This document shows positions 10,689 to 21,228 of a stretch of 64,000 nt of DNA, piece after piece (the first letter of the stretch is position 1; every line of letters begins with the position of its first letter). This stretch comes from Trigonopsis variabilis (taxonomy: Eukaryota > Ascomycota > Trigonopsidomycetes > Trigonopsidales > Trigonopsidaceae): assembly GCA_003707065.3 (NCBI GenBank), contig PPXM03000010.1, positions 372,001 to 436,000 of the forward strand, read 5' to 3'. Position numbers and translations under genes: made by a program. The notes under the pieces are model-generated. The model did not search any database. It saw only the letters and a list, made by a program, of their open reading frames with translations, and had not been told where the DNA came from.

Positions 10689-13516
10689 TATTCAATGACG
10701 AAAAATATGAGGGAAAAGAAGTTTGAAAGAAATGGGGCAGTAGCACTCTTTTATAACCGCGGATCTAGATAACCGACGTCATTGCTGATAGAAAGACCCG
10801 TATCGGGTGTATCGTCCAGCTTACAAGGAAAGGTCATCTTCCAGAACATCCCTTATTTCCGTATCTTAGTAAGCCATTTACATCACTCAGGCACTTACTT
10901 TCCCTGGAAACAAGGGCGTAGTCTCATTAGCCGCTCTTTATGGTATTTCCACTACGGCATAGGCTCATTTGGAATATGCAGTCTTGAACCGGCAAATGAA
11001 GTTGTAATGCCACAGCCGCTCAAATCGATGTCCGAGATCATTCATTGGAGCCTGGAAAGCCACAGGTCTCATGTCCATACAGCTTACCCTCCACAACGGC
11101 TTCAACGGTTATACAGCTTATGGCCCGAGAGCCGTCCTCCACAGCGAACGCCTCTGACTGTGCTTCCTGTTGTTCATTATTTGCATTAATGGTCTAGTAT
11201 TCTAACGAGATTACTTCCTGGAATTTTATTTTGTGAGACCGTTGAACTCTTTTTACATAAAATGGCTATTGTACTACGTCTTTTCCGATGAGATCTGAAG
11301 GTGGGCAAGCAAGTTCTGTCTGATAAGAAGCCGATCCATCATTTGTTGATTTTTGCTCAGTCCACACGTTCCTAAGAAATGACGGGTATGACTTAGATTA
11401 TCTAGTTCTCAAGTCGTAGCAATTCTTGAGATCACCTATATAGCAGGATTTGGTCTAATCGGCCTTGTTAGCTAATGGGTGGTATCTATATTGAAACACT
11501 ATATTTCCAGGTGAAACTTTATCTATCCCTATTGATCTGAAAATCAATCCTATCCTCGGGCTTTAGTCGCAAAGTATCATGATGTCATAGGTAACATGAT
11601 TTAACTGTTGTGATATTTGTTTCTCTAATTGGTGATTGGGCTGACATATGATCTTTTTTCTCGGTTGCCTTGAATTACTAACCATCACTTGTGTGACGTG
11701 TTGGGGTCTCAAGGACTCTTCTTATTCACGTATAGCGATGCATCTATCGCACCGGAAATGGGTGCTCTTGTATTTGACAAACTGATCACGCACTCGTAAG
11801 ATCTATTGAGGCATTGTAAGGTTTTACGATAAAAAATTGCTACAGACACAACTGATGCTGATTTCTGTCAAAGAAAGCTATTCTACCCAATAACTTGACT
11901 TTTCGAGATTGAGATTGAGATTCCGCAAGAAGCATGGCATTTCTTGAAAAAAGGATGAAACCCCTATCTATCACCTTGTTTTTAAAGAAAGTAATATCTC
12001 TATAATTTTGGATTTGTATGCTCCAGTCTCTTTCTAGGCTTACCCCGATTTAACTCCACTCAGGAATATCCTGAATCCACTGTGCATTGTTTTCATGTAT
12101 CAAGTGCAAGTGCGATCTGTGAATACCTAGCTGGTGTAGTAATGCTACTCGGTCACTGCAAGACGCAAGTGAAGCTTGTAGCAATGTAAGACATGTGGCT
12201 GGTATGTAGTCTATAGTCTAAATACTCTTTTGGGCCATTAGGCGAGTTATATTCCTCCTCAGAGACCTACATGCTGATCTAGACATCCTGTGCTGAACTG
12301 AAAGTCTGAAGTAGACGTCACCCCAATGGCGGGTGACTAGAGCTTTGAACTCTCAGCGTCTAGATGGCACCAGCAGCACCAGAAGATAGAAAGAAGTCTG
12401 ATGCGCTAGCCGATTACTCTATGTGGATCGAAGAGCATTTTTTTTTCTTTCTGGCTTTGTTAGGCAATTATCTAAGTTTGACTTAGGTTTTTAGCGGTTC
12501 ATTTCCAAGATTAAAATATTGTATAATAACAAAATGAATGTCGAACTTATAAAACCTGATCCAACGAGAACATCAATGCAACTTGCAAAATTTGATGGGG
12601 CTTCTTTTCCCTGCACATAATAAGTAGACTACATGAGTCATTACGGAAGACTATAAGGACTTCGTCCAAATGAGTCATTTCCGTAATGGTCACTATCAAT
12701 CATTCGGAGGTTATAATAGAATACATCCATCCTGAACCGCTGGTGTCCATGAGAAACGTTACGCGTGCCTTGACCCGCTAGAAATTAGGACATGGCCAAG
12801 TCTGCGACGGCCGTAACTGAGTTTTCGCACCTTTACGATTTTTCACCGGTGACTGCGATGGCGCGAGCGAAGAGTGCCACGGCTTGCCGGGAGAGCGAAT
12901 GAGGGGCCAAAATAAACGGCATGAGTCAAGCTTTCTAGCCCAAGAGCAATCATTGTACGAAATGTCGGAGAATTTGACCGAAGAAAAAAGCTTATTTTCA
13001 AAACAGATAGCTTGGCCTCTCGAGTGGTCTCGTCAACGTGTTAAGTGAAGTCAGGACGTGCAGAAAATATGATCTGCGGCCCATTGTCACCACTTATAGT
13101 TGTGCGCTTTTTAGTTACTTAATTGAGTAATGAAGGTCGGACAATAATAACCTAAACCGGTCATGGGTTCAACGGCGGTACAAAAGTGAGGTGAATAAGA
13201 CAAAACCGTCAAACCACTGAATTGATCTCATTTCAAGTATTCCAAGAAAGATGAATTCCATTTGAATTTGATGCCGCTGATTCAGGGCTAATAGCTAATA
13301 GCTACTTTTGGCCATTGTCGGCTGCTGAACGGGGTTACTGGAATAAAATCTCTTTTAGGATAACGCTGTGAGGCTTTGGTAATGCGTTAATGATCTGGAA
13401 GTAGTCTGCGAAAAAGACATTCGCACGCCATCGACGATTACGTTTCGGAGAATGTAAATAAAAAGGCATCTCTGGCCTTTTGACTGTAATTTACTGGAAA
13501 AAACTAGCGATTAAGA
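10689..13516. other. Divergent intergenic region between ALDH and Dal5-type permease
   Basis: About 2.8 kb. No gene is supported; the longest open frame (10782-11189, +) begins with TTG and matches nothing I know. The permease side carries three TGAGTCA (Gcn4/AP-1-like) motifs at 12634-12640, 12671-12677 and 12922-12928. A perfect 10-bp inverted repeat, CATTACGGAA at 12639-12648 and TTCCGTAATG at 12679-12688, overlaps the first two. A TAAATAAAA stretch near 13455 may serve as the permease TATA element. Confidence 0.5.
10749..10755 (-). promoter_or_regulatory. TATA box of the aldehyde dehydrogenase gene
   Basis: TTATAAAAG read on the minus strand, about 60 bp before ATG 10688. Directly upstream is a CCGCGG palindrome, a possible Zn2Cys6 half-site arrangement. 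Confidence 0.5.
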
Positions 13517-15159
13517 ATGTCTGAGAAGGAGATTCTTGAGATTGAGAAAAGCGGAGCAGTTGATGACCTATCAGACAGAGATGTCTCGGATACTGAAACT
13601 ATTGAGGAAAGGTCCGCTGATAAAACGCTGCGTTTTCTTGAGGAACATGATGCCGAAGTTGGTGAGCTAACGCCCGGTGAAGCGTTGAAAATAAAAAAGA
13701 AATTGTATCTCATTCTGGTGCCCCTTCTGTTGATTGTCAATCTAATGCTTTTTGTGAGTCTTATTTTCAGGTTCTGGGGCTAACTCTTCTTTAGATCGAT
13801 AAAGCTACTCTTAGTCAGGCTTCGATTCTCGGTCTTTTTGGAGAGACTCACATCAACAGCACCCAGTATAACAATTTGAACAGCATATTTTATACAGGAT
13901 ACATTGTTGCTCAGCTCCCAGGGAACTGGTTAATGCAGCGGTTACCGTTTGGAAAATTCGTGTCCGTCGGGATCTTTACTTGGGCTGTTATTGTATTTTT
14001 ACATTGTACAGCATCCAACTATGGAGGTCTGATCTGTCTTCGTTTCTTTCTTGGATTCGTCGAAGCTGTTCTAGTCCCTGCTATGGAAATGACCTTCGGA
14101 ATGTTTTTCACTAAAGAAGAACACGCAACTTTACAGCCGATCTTCTGGACAACTTGCATGGGTGCTCCTATTCCCGCGGCTTTCATTTCCTATGGATTGC
14201 TATTTTCCAAGTCCACTATTCTTCCATGGAAATACTTCATGATCATCACAGGAGGACTGACCTTCTTTCTAGCTATTGCATGCTGGTTCTTGTATCCCAA
14301 CAACCCAGCTGAGGCAGTGTTTCTTACAACAGGAGAAAAGGTCCATGTTATCCGAAAAGTCCATGAGTCTACTAAAGGCGCTATAGAACAAAAGACCTTC
14401 AAGAAATATCAATTCATCGAAGGCCTCAAAGATCCTATTAGTTGGCTTTTTGGATTGCAAGCATTTACCCTTATGATTGCCAATAACCTTGCCTACCAGC
14501 AGAATCTCTTATTTATTGGAATCGGCGTCTCTGATCTTGGCGCTAACCTGGTCACTGCCGCTGGAGGTGGTTTTGCCGTGGCTGTGTGTATTGTGGCTTC
14601 CATTTTGCTGAGATTCTTCCCAAATAATAACGCTTACTTTGGGGTGCTTTGGTGTATTCCTGCTCTCGCTGGAGGGATAGCAGTGGTTACTGTTCCCTGG
14701 CACAAATATATTGGCATTCTTGCTTGTATTACTTTGGCGGGAAACACTTTTGGTGTCACCTATATAATCGGTCTCGGATGGACTACTTCGAGCTGTTCAG
14801 GTTATACAAAGAAACTACTGAGAAATGCAATCTTCATGTTTGGCTATGGAGTATCAAATATCATCTCTCCTCAAATCTGGGTCGCAAAGGATGCCCCTCG
14901 ATACTATCCGGCTTGGATAGCTCAAATTGTCGTCTCTTGGGTATGTACTCCCATACTGCTTCTGGTCATTCGGTTTATCTTGGCTCGTCGTAACACCGAG
15001 AGGAGAAAGTGGATCGCTCAGCAGGAAAATCTTGGGAAGGACGGGGCCGGTTATGTCGAACAAGTGAATTCAGATGGAAAAACTATTAAAGTGAAGGTCG
15101 ACGTTTCTCTGCTTGATCTTACCGATCTCGAAAACAAATTTTTCCTTTATCCTTTATAG
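13517..15159 (+). CDS. Dal5/ACS-type MFS permease (anion:cation symporter family), two exons
   Basis: Join of 13517-13753 and 13795-15159, 533 residues. The 41-nt intron (13754-13794) has GTGAGT, a GGGGCTAAC branch region and TTTAG. Splicing joins VNLMLF in the first membrane helix to IDKATLSQASI, where Dal5-family proteins have a conserved Asp-Lys. An acidic cytosolic N-tail of about 65 residues precedes about twelve hydrophobic segments, including the conserved YNNLNSIFYTGYI region, LRFFLGFVEA, and a basic cytosolic C-tail. Family members carry allantoate, ureidosuccinate, nicotinate, pantothenate or other carboxylates into the cell with protons. The true substrate cannot be told. It converges tail-to-tail with the amidase gene (86-bp gap), which makes an amide-containing or ureide substrate plausible but unproven. 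Confidence 0.88.
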
Positions 15160-15245
15160 AAGTGAGAGGTTTGCTATATCATTTTTGTACCTACGCAACA
15201 GATAGAATTGAGACTTTTGTATTATACTTATAAGCATTATATGAT

Positions 15246-17306
15246 CTACTCCTTCGCCGACTCTGGGTCCATCATCAGCAGTTCACCGGCCGCCCTGTTA
15301 TTATCATACTTGGCTTGCACAATAACCATTATCATGTTTTGAGCAATCTTTGCTTTAGCTTGAAGGTCCCCGTCGACGTTAAATGGTCTGATTGGGAATT
15401 GACCTGCCCAACGAGATCCAGCTAGTGTGGGTTCATGTGCTTCGCCATCAATATATATCGTAAGCGATTTCGGCTGAGGTGTAGCTTTGCCCTCGATAGT
15501 TAGAGTTAGGGACCCTTCATGGCTTTTGAGCTCATATGAGCTCACTGACGCACAAAGAGCTGACGAAGACGACGAGGAAGATCCCTTTTGCATATTTTCA
15601 GGGCTAATGACATCCGTGGGTAAGGGTGGAGCAAGCTTGGGAGGACGTCGATTCTTAGTCGAGGTCTCGTAAGCATATGCATATTTCAAAAGATTATTAT
15701 CGTCATAAGCCTTGCCCGCAAAAGTAAGCCCCACAGGCATTTGAGTATCGGCCATAATTCCCATATTAACTGTCACGGTAGGAACTCCCAGGTGACGGAT
15801 AGCTCTATTCCCATTGGAATATTTAACTCCATTTGACCATGCAAATTTGGCAGAAACATCATTAACATCAGCGTCTTCGCGTCCAACATCACCATTGGCA
15901 GGAAACACGACAGCATCAATAGAATTCTGGTCCATCCAGTCTTCAAGAAAGCTCTTTCGTGCGGATTCAAGCGAGCGAAGAGCTTGCTCTATACCCGGTA
16001 TGTCCAATAACGTTCTTCCTTCACGTTCCTCAATAAAAGAGGGCAACTGAGTGAATTTAATTGCGTTTTTAGGCTCAGAGTACTTTATCTGAGGGTGCGA
16101 TAAATCTTTAGAGGCCGGGAAAAGTTGATCACATTGAACTTGGAAAAGGGTATGGCAACTGGGATCATCATTTTCACGAAGAAAATCCTCCCAAGCATAA
16201 GCTATCATAATCCCTCGTTCAATTGAATTCCAATCATTAGGCATGCCTTCCTTGTTGGTCAGATGGTTCAACTGCACCATTTGCTTTTCATATTCGGTGA
16301 CCAGAGGGAATTCGGTCTCTACAACCGTAGCACCAAGGTCCTCCAGTGCCTTTCGTGCCGATTTCCAAAGGTCAATAACGGACTGTCGGACATTGACATG
16401 AGCACCATCAGCATCTTTAGCGCCAATGTACATCTTGGGGACGGCAAGGCGTTTCCCAGCCAAACTATCGCTATTAATCAAGTCAAAGTAAGATTCAGGC
16501 CTGATGTCAGTGAGCTTTGGCAATGAGATAAAGGGTTGTTGTCTCCATAGTTCACTCTTCTCGCACAGCTCGTCCTGGACCAAGGTCACGTTGAGAATCT
16601 CAAAAAGATCCTTCATGGAGCGAGTGTGAGAGATCACAACATCACAAGTAGGATACAACGGCCAACTTCCACGCGCCGACCATAAGCCTCGCGAAGGAGT
16701 GTAAGTGACTATCGCATTATTTGAAGCAGGAGATCGCCCTGAAGAGACAGTTTCACCCCCAAACCCAAAAGCCGAAAAACTGGAGGTAGTGGATGTTGCA
16801 GAACCATTCGATGATCCTGAAGCAAAAGCCGCCGTCAAAAATTCTGAATTATAAGGGCTTTTAGGACCACCATATACGCCTTTTTGCATCCCGCCGTATG
16901 CCATCGGAGGCATATTCGTTTGACCAATAAGAACTCCACCTGCTCCACGTACTTTCTTTGTAATAAAACTGTCATCATTGGCCACCAGATCTCGCAATGC
17001 CGGAGAGCCACATGCCACCGTTAGCCCTTTCACCTTATAACTGTCTTTCAAAGTAAATGGGATCCCCTCTAACGGTCCAAGTACCTCTCCTTTGGCCCGT
17101 CTTTCATCTGATGCCGCGGCCTCAACTAAGACGTTTGGATTAATAAGAGGAATGGAATTGAGAACTGGACCTCGACAGTCATACTTGCTGATACGAATCA
17201 AATGCTTGATTACCAGTTCGACACTTGATATCGCTCCACTTTCTAGAGAATTGCGCAAATCAGCAATGGACGCCTCAACAATATTAAGCTCGGCGTCTTG
17301 AGTCAT
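15246..17306 (-). CDS. Amidase-signature hydrolase with a C-terminal extra domain
   Basis: A 686-residue protein starting at ATG 17306. The amidase fold spans about residues 10-565. The Ser-cisSer-Lys triad can be placed at Lys87 (GIPFTLKDS), Ser165 (in ASGSSNGSA) and Ser189 (in GETVSSGRSPA). The nucleophile loop differs from the classic GTDTGGSIR, as in distant relatives of GatA. The last ~100 residues lie beyond the usual amidase end: a Ser-run linker (SSSSSS near 585) and a beta-rich segment including KSLTIYIDGEAHEPTLAG. I do not recognise this part. The enzyme should hydrolyse an amide, releasing ammonia or an amine, probably in the cytosol since no signal peptide is seen. A GATAAG site lies about 110 bp upstream, compatible with nitrogen control. 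Substrate unknown. Confidence 0.85.
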   Translation of the reverse strand: MTQDAELNIVEASIADLRNSLESGAISSVELVIKHLIRISKYDCRGPVLNSIPLINPNVLVEAAASDERRAKGEVLGPLEGIPFTLKDSYKVKGLTVACGSPALRDLVANDDSFITKKVRGAGGVLIGQTNMPPMAYGGMQKGVYGGPKSPYNSEFLTAAFASGSSNGSATSTTSSFSAFGFGGETVSSGRSPASNNAIVTYTPSRGLWSARGSWPLYPTCDVVISHTRSMKDLFEILNVTLVQDELCEKSELWRQQPFISLPKLTDIRPESYFDLINSDSLAGKRLAVPKMYIGAKDADGAHVNVRQSVIDLWKSARKALEDLGATVVETEFPLVTEYEKQMVQLNHLTNKEGMPNDWNSIERGIMIAYAWEDFLRENDDPSCHTLFQVQCDQLFPASKDLSHPQIKYSEPKNAIKFTQLPSFIEEREGRTLLDIPGIEQALRSLESARKSFLEDWMDQNSIDAVVFPANGDVGREDADVNDVSAKFAWSNGVKYSNGNRAIRHLGVPTVTVNMGIMADTQMPVGLTFAGKAYDDNNLLKYAYAYETSTKNRRPPKLAPPLPTDVISPENMQKGSSSSSSSALCASVSSYELKSHEGSLTLTIEGKATPQPKSLTIYIDGEAHEPTLAGSRWAGQFPIRPFNVDGDLQAKAKIAQNMIMVIVQAKYDNNRAAGELLMMDPESAKE

Positions 17307-18082
17307 TGTACGAAGTAAAATATGGCACTTAGATAATGACTGTTGCCATTTTTCAGACCAGGCAAGCTCTTCTTATATGGTGCTCGGCGGTCCATAATAT
17401 GTCCATTTCGAGCGATAAGATACAGGAAATCGTAACCGCTGCAGCGGCGCGCTAATCTCGCGCCCCCTGTCCTTATTGGCTTTTCACGCGACCGATTGTT
17501 GTCGTGGAAACCGCTAATCAATCTGTTACGGTGTGAGCGTAATTTATGAAAAACGATCTCAATTGAAGCTTTTTTCTATAGCGTACAAAGCTACTCGTTA
17601 TATATTCATAATTGCGGCCTGAGCCACATTCTTAGGACATTAGGTGAGAATTCCTATCTCATAACTCACGCATGAGTAGGTGTTACCAAAAGTCGTCAGG
17701 ATTGCAGGATTGCCTAACAACGGTTCCTAACCGTTAATTAATCTCAAAATGTCCCTGCCATCGCGATCGGCTAACTTGTGTGCGATTCCTTACGATTACT
17801 ATCTCTCTCACAGTTGGACGTAGGAATGGTCTGCTTTCTGTCAAAGACTGAGGCGAATCCGCTTATGCAATACAAATTCGCCTTAAGGATTAAGGATTAA
17901 TGGCCATTCCTGTGTTTACCGTGCGGTTCAACGATTTCGTGTTGATGAGCAGTGATGGTTGATTCCGTAAATCAATCTACTCTCTGTCTGATACAATTAA
18001 AATAAATAAAGCACTTTAGAATAAAGAGTCTGCATATAATGTTTTAAATGCATTAGGTCGTTTGCAATGTGGTGGTGGGTTT
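17307..18082. other. Spacer upstream of the amidase
   Basis: About 780 bp. It holds the amidase promoter, with GATAA near 17332 and GATAAG near 17415 and a GC-rich patch around 17440-17480, and the 3' flank of the metallo-hydrolase gene. No gene seen. Confidence 0.45.
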
Positions 18083-19030
18083 TTATTCATCGACGCACAA
18101 AGAATAAGGTCCACTCAGACATTTCTGCCCTAAGGATAATCCATGGGCCATGATAATCTGAACATCGCCTCCAGATATTTTTTCCAGTGACTTAAGTTTC
18201 TTGATGGTACTTTTTGCCTGCTCTTCATTGACATGCATGCACATTAGGCAGCCTGTAGGACCTTCCCAATGGCCTATGTTCACTTCTCCATGTAAGAGTC
18301 GGATGTCATGGAGAGCATCCCCGCAAAAGAGTAATCCTTTACCGGAGTCACCGCGCAGCAAAAGCCCAGAATGGCCTGGTAAATGACCGGGCAGATCTAC
18401 AGCAAAGATTCTTCCATCATTGAAGATATCAACCACTGACAGATCAACCCCATTGCCTATTGTGGTCCATTCCCAGTCAAAAGTTCGATCTTTAACTGAT
18501 GCAGTCTTGGCTTCGCCTAGTGAAGGCAATTCGGTAGTCTGCGACGGTATGAAGAGGTTTCTTTCAAACTTGTCGTGAGATCCATTCAAAGATAAATCCA
18601 CACTACCCGCTCCAACGATGAAGTGGCATCCTGCATCTCTAAAAGCCTTTGTATTTCCAATATGATCCCAATGGATATGACTCAAAAAGACAATATCTAT
18701 ATCGCTGGGTGATAGTCCTAATTTAGAAATTCCTTCAATAACATCAACGTCAGAAGATAAAGGTTGGAAGTTTTTGAAAGGGGCGATCATAGCCTCAGGG
18801 TAGGCTTCTAGAGGCTTTCGAATACCTAAGTCAAACAAAAGCTTCAAAATTTGGCCTTGGGCATTGGTGTGCTCAATCAGAAATGCAAGTGAAGGAACGG
18901 TAAGCAGGCAATCCTCCTTGGCAGGTTCAATTAAAGTCATCTCTGGTAAACTCAGGATTCCTCCATGTAAACAGAAACATTTCACAGTAGAGTCTCCTAT
19001 TGTCATAGGTACGAGAGCCTTTAGGTTCAT
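18083..19030 (-). CDS. Metallo-beta-lactamase fold hydrolase, AHL-lactonase/AttM-like
   Basis: A 315-residue protein starting at ATG 19030. It carries the full metal site of the superfamily: HIHWDH at residues 118-123, His220 in DLPGHLPGHSG, Asp238 in FCGDALHD and a late His in MAHGLS near residue 297. The spacing and the LPGHLPGHSG block resemble the quorum-quenching lactonase group (AiiA/AttM-like), which opens lactone rings using two metal ions, usually zinc. No signal peptide is visible, so a cytosolic location is likely. It lies on the same strand as the D-lactate dehydrogenase gene, 415 bp downstream of that gene's end. Fungal relatives have many substrates; lactone hydrolysis is a family-based guess. 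Confidence 0.85.
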   Translation of the reverse strand: MNLKALVPMTIGDSTVKCFCLHGGILSLPEMTLIEPAKEDCLLTVPSLAFLIEHTNAQGQILKLLFDLGIRKPLEAYPEAMIAPFKNFQPLSSDVDVIEGISKLGLSPSDIDIVFLSHIHWDHIGNTKAFRDAGCHFIVGAGSVDLSLNGSHDKFERNLFIPSQTTELPSLGEAKTASVKDRTFDWEWTTIGNGVDLSVVDIFNDGRIFAVDLPGHLPGHSGLLLRGDSGKGLLFCGDALHDIRLLHGEVNIGHWEGPTGCLMCMHVNEEQAKSTIKKLKSLEKISGGDVQIIMAHGLSLGQKCLSGPYSLCVDE

Positions 19031-19445
19031 TTTATTTTTATCGAAGAGAGACCCTTGCTTGGGTTATCTTGATAAACAACATGTCAGTCTTTGCGCGATA
19101 CAGCGTTCAATTGAGCTGCCTTATTTGGAAGCCACTTCGGAGATTGACCATCTCGACTCGACCTAATATGAGGATTCACAAAATTTATTTATAACTTCTC
19201 AAATGCACTGGTACAATCCTTTAGTCTGTCAAGTTTAGTAGTCTCGTTTTCTTCTTCAGTCCTCGTATGATCGCAGTCTCTTGCCTCCTCCGGGTAACTG
19301 CCATTTCGGCTGACGAACTGGATCACCACATTAAGGATCCTCTTGATTTATTCCCGAACATGTGAAATGGTATCTGCTTTGGGCTACGGGCACTCAACAA
19401 GAGTATTATTCTGCTTTTCATTCATTCATCTTTCCTGGTTCCACA
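19031..19445. other. Promoter spacer of the metallo-hydrolase
   Basis: About 415 bp between the metallo-hydrolase start and the 3' end of the D-lactate dehydrogenase gene, both on the minus strand. Nothing recognisable beyond AT-rich promoter-like sequence. Confidence 0.4.
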
Positions 19446-20438
19446 TCAGAGTGTTTTCACGGGATCAGTCTTTCCTTTAGCAAAGTCCGACACATTTTGC
19501 AAGGTAGTATTGGAGATGGCATTAAGGGCCTCTTTAGTGAAGAATGCCTGATGTCCGGTGATTAAGACATTTGGAAACGTGATGAGCCGTTGGAAGTCGT
19601 TATCCTTAACGATGTAGTTGGAGAGATCGCGGAAAAAGAGATCCTTTTCGTCTTCGTAAACGTCCATTGCGACGCCAGCCAGAGTTTCGCTTTCGATAGC
19701 GTCAATCAGAGCATTGGGATCAACCAAGCCTCCTCTGCTCGTGTTAATGAGGTAGGCGCCCTTTTTGAACAGCTTGAGGCTAGATTTGTTGATCATGTGA
19801 TGAGTCTCAGCGCTGAGAGGACAGTGGAGACAAACCACATCTGATTTCGATAAGAGCTCGTCGATTGAAAGATAGGGAATCCCCATATCTTTGATCTTCT
19901 CATTCTGATAAATATCTGAAGCTAATACCTCGCAGCCAAAGCCGAGTTTAAAAGTCCTGGCAACCAAGGTTCCAATCCTTCCTGTTCCAATGACTCCAAC
20001 GGTTTTACCATGCAAGTCTCTTCCTAATAAGCCGTCAAGGTTGAAATTGTCCATTCTGACTCGTGCCCACGCTCGGCAGATTTGACGATCAAGCGCAAGA
20101 AGCAGACCGACCGTATATTCGGCGACTGCATAAGGCGAATATGCAGGAACTCGGACAACGGTCAGTCCGAGATGTTTAGCAGCCTTGAGATCGACGTTAT
20201 TGAAGCCTGCGCATCTCAATGCGATAAGCTTAGTACCGTTCTGTGCCAAAACCTTGAGGACCGGAGTATCGACTTGATCGTTCACAAACACACAGACAAC
20301 GGGACAGCCTGAAGCAAGGATAGCGGTCGATTCGTTTAGCGAAGCCTGATGGAATTCTAGCTCATGGTTGAAACTCCTGTTGGCCTCCTCGAAAGAGGTC
20401 TGGTCGTATCGTTGAGTACTGAAAACTGCAATCTTCAT
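19446..20438 (-). CDS. ldhA: D-lactate dehydrogenase (LdhA-type, NAD-dependent)
   Basis: A 330-residue member of the D-2-hydroxyacid dehydrogenases, starting at ATG 20438. It reduces pyruvate to D-lactate with NADH. It closely resembles Escherichia coli LdhA from end to end: MKIAVFSTQRYD at the start, ALRCAGFNNVDL at 73-84, the Rossmann glycines GTGRIG at 151-156, catalytic Arg235 in NTSRGG, Glu264 in DVYEDE and His296 in TGHQAF. The length equals that of the bacterial enzyme (329). It is divergent from the L-lactate dehydrogenase gene with a 790-bp shared promoter. A TATATAT at 20478-20484 lies 40 bp upstream. LdhA-like proteins are also known in ascomycetes, so bacterial resemblance alone does not prove recent transfer. 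Confidence 0.93.
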   Translation of the reverse strand: MKIAVFSTQRYDQTSFEEANRSFNHELEFHQASLNESTAILASGCPVVCVFVNDQVDTPVLKVLAQNGTKLIALRCAGFNNVDLKAAKHLGLTVVRVPAYSPYAVAEYTVGLLLALDRQICRAWARVRMDNFNLDGLLGRDLHGKTVGVIGTGRIGTLVARTFKLGFGCEVLASDIYQNEKIKDMGIPYLSIDELLSKSDVVCLHCPLSAETHHMINKSSLKLFKKGAYLINTSRGGLVDPNALIDAIESETLAGVAMDVYEDEKDLFFRDLSNYIVKDNDFQRLITFPNVLITGHQAFFTKEALNAISNTTLQNVSDFAKGKTDPVKTL

Positions 20439-21228
20439 AGTTTATTTTTTGTCTTGCACCTCTGTCCGAGATTGCCATATATATTCCGAAGATCACTGCA
20501 TACGGCCAGATCCGGACTTTGAGGGACATACGCATTAGGGTCTGGTTTCTGAATTGGCAATCACTAAGTATTGATGTCATTAGACCATTTTTTGACGTAG
20601 AGTATCTGAATCTTTGTATCAATGCTGCTCCTGTTCAAGCTGCTCTTTTACTTAGAAAGGATTATGTATGCCCTTTGTTCACCCAATCATGATGTTCTAG
20701 AGCCCGGAAAAGAATTCTGACATAAACAGGAGCTCAAGCTTAGGTAATACTGTTGACATGAACCGCTATGTCTCTAACACAATTGGCCCTTTCACTACAC
20801 ATGTTGATCGTCTCGAAAAAATTCTTGATCTACATGACGTATATGACATAAGAGAAGAGCCTAGACAATACGACCTTTGTATGGTATTCTATTCTTTTTT
20901 TTAAAATCTAGTTATATTGTCTTTTTATGAACATTATTTGCTCTTTCATTCGTCTCTGCTCGCCGCCATCTCCTGATTTGCCGGCCCTCATCCCGAGGCC
21001 AAAAATTTGAGACAAGCCTAGCACTTAGCGTGATGAGTAGGCTTGAAAAGGAAGAAAACGGGCACCCAAATAGGCAATAAGAGCTTTCACACTTTTCCGT
21101 GGCATGAATCGTACAACCGAACCCGTGGCCAGATAGATTAAGTACCATGATCTCATACTTTAGGCCATGACAATTCTTTAAATAGCCAGCCCTCACCATG
21201 ATGTGGAGCCATAATATTGAATATCACC
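20439..21228. promoter_or_regulatory. Shared divergent promoter of the D- and L-lactate dehydrogenase genes
   Basis: 790 bp between two diverging genes. A TATATAT (20478-20484) serves the D-LDH side. A TTAAATAG near 21178-21185, about 45 bp before ATG 21229, may serve the L-LDH side. A GC-richer patch at about 20950-21000 (GCCGCC, GCCGGCC) may bind regulators. An ATG-started 95-codon frame on the minus strand (20912-21199) covers it but resembles nothing known and is probably chance. Confidence 0.5.

Noticed and set aside
10782-11189. 135-codon open frame on the plus strand
   Set aside because: It begins with TTG rather than ATG, sits upstream of the aldehyde dehydrogenase promoter and resembles no known protein; the opposite strand has stops in all useful frames.
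20912-21199. 95-codon ATG-started frame in the LDH divergent promoter
   Set aside because: It overlaps the promoter of the L-LDH gene and has no recognisable features; likely chance.
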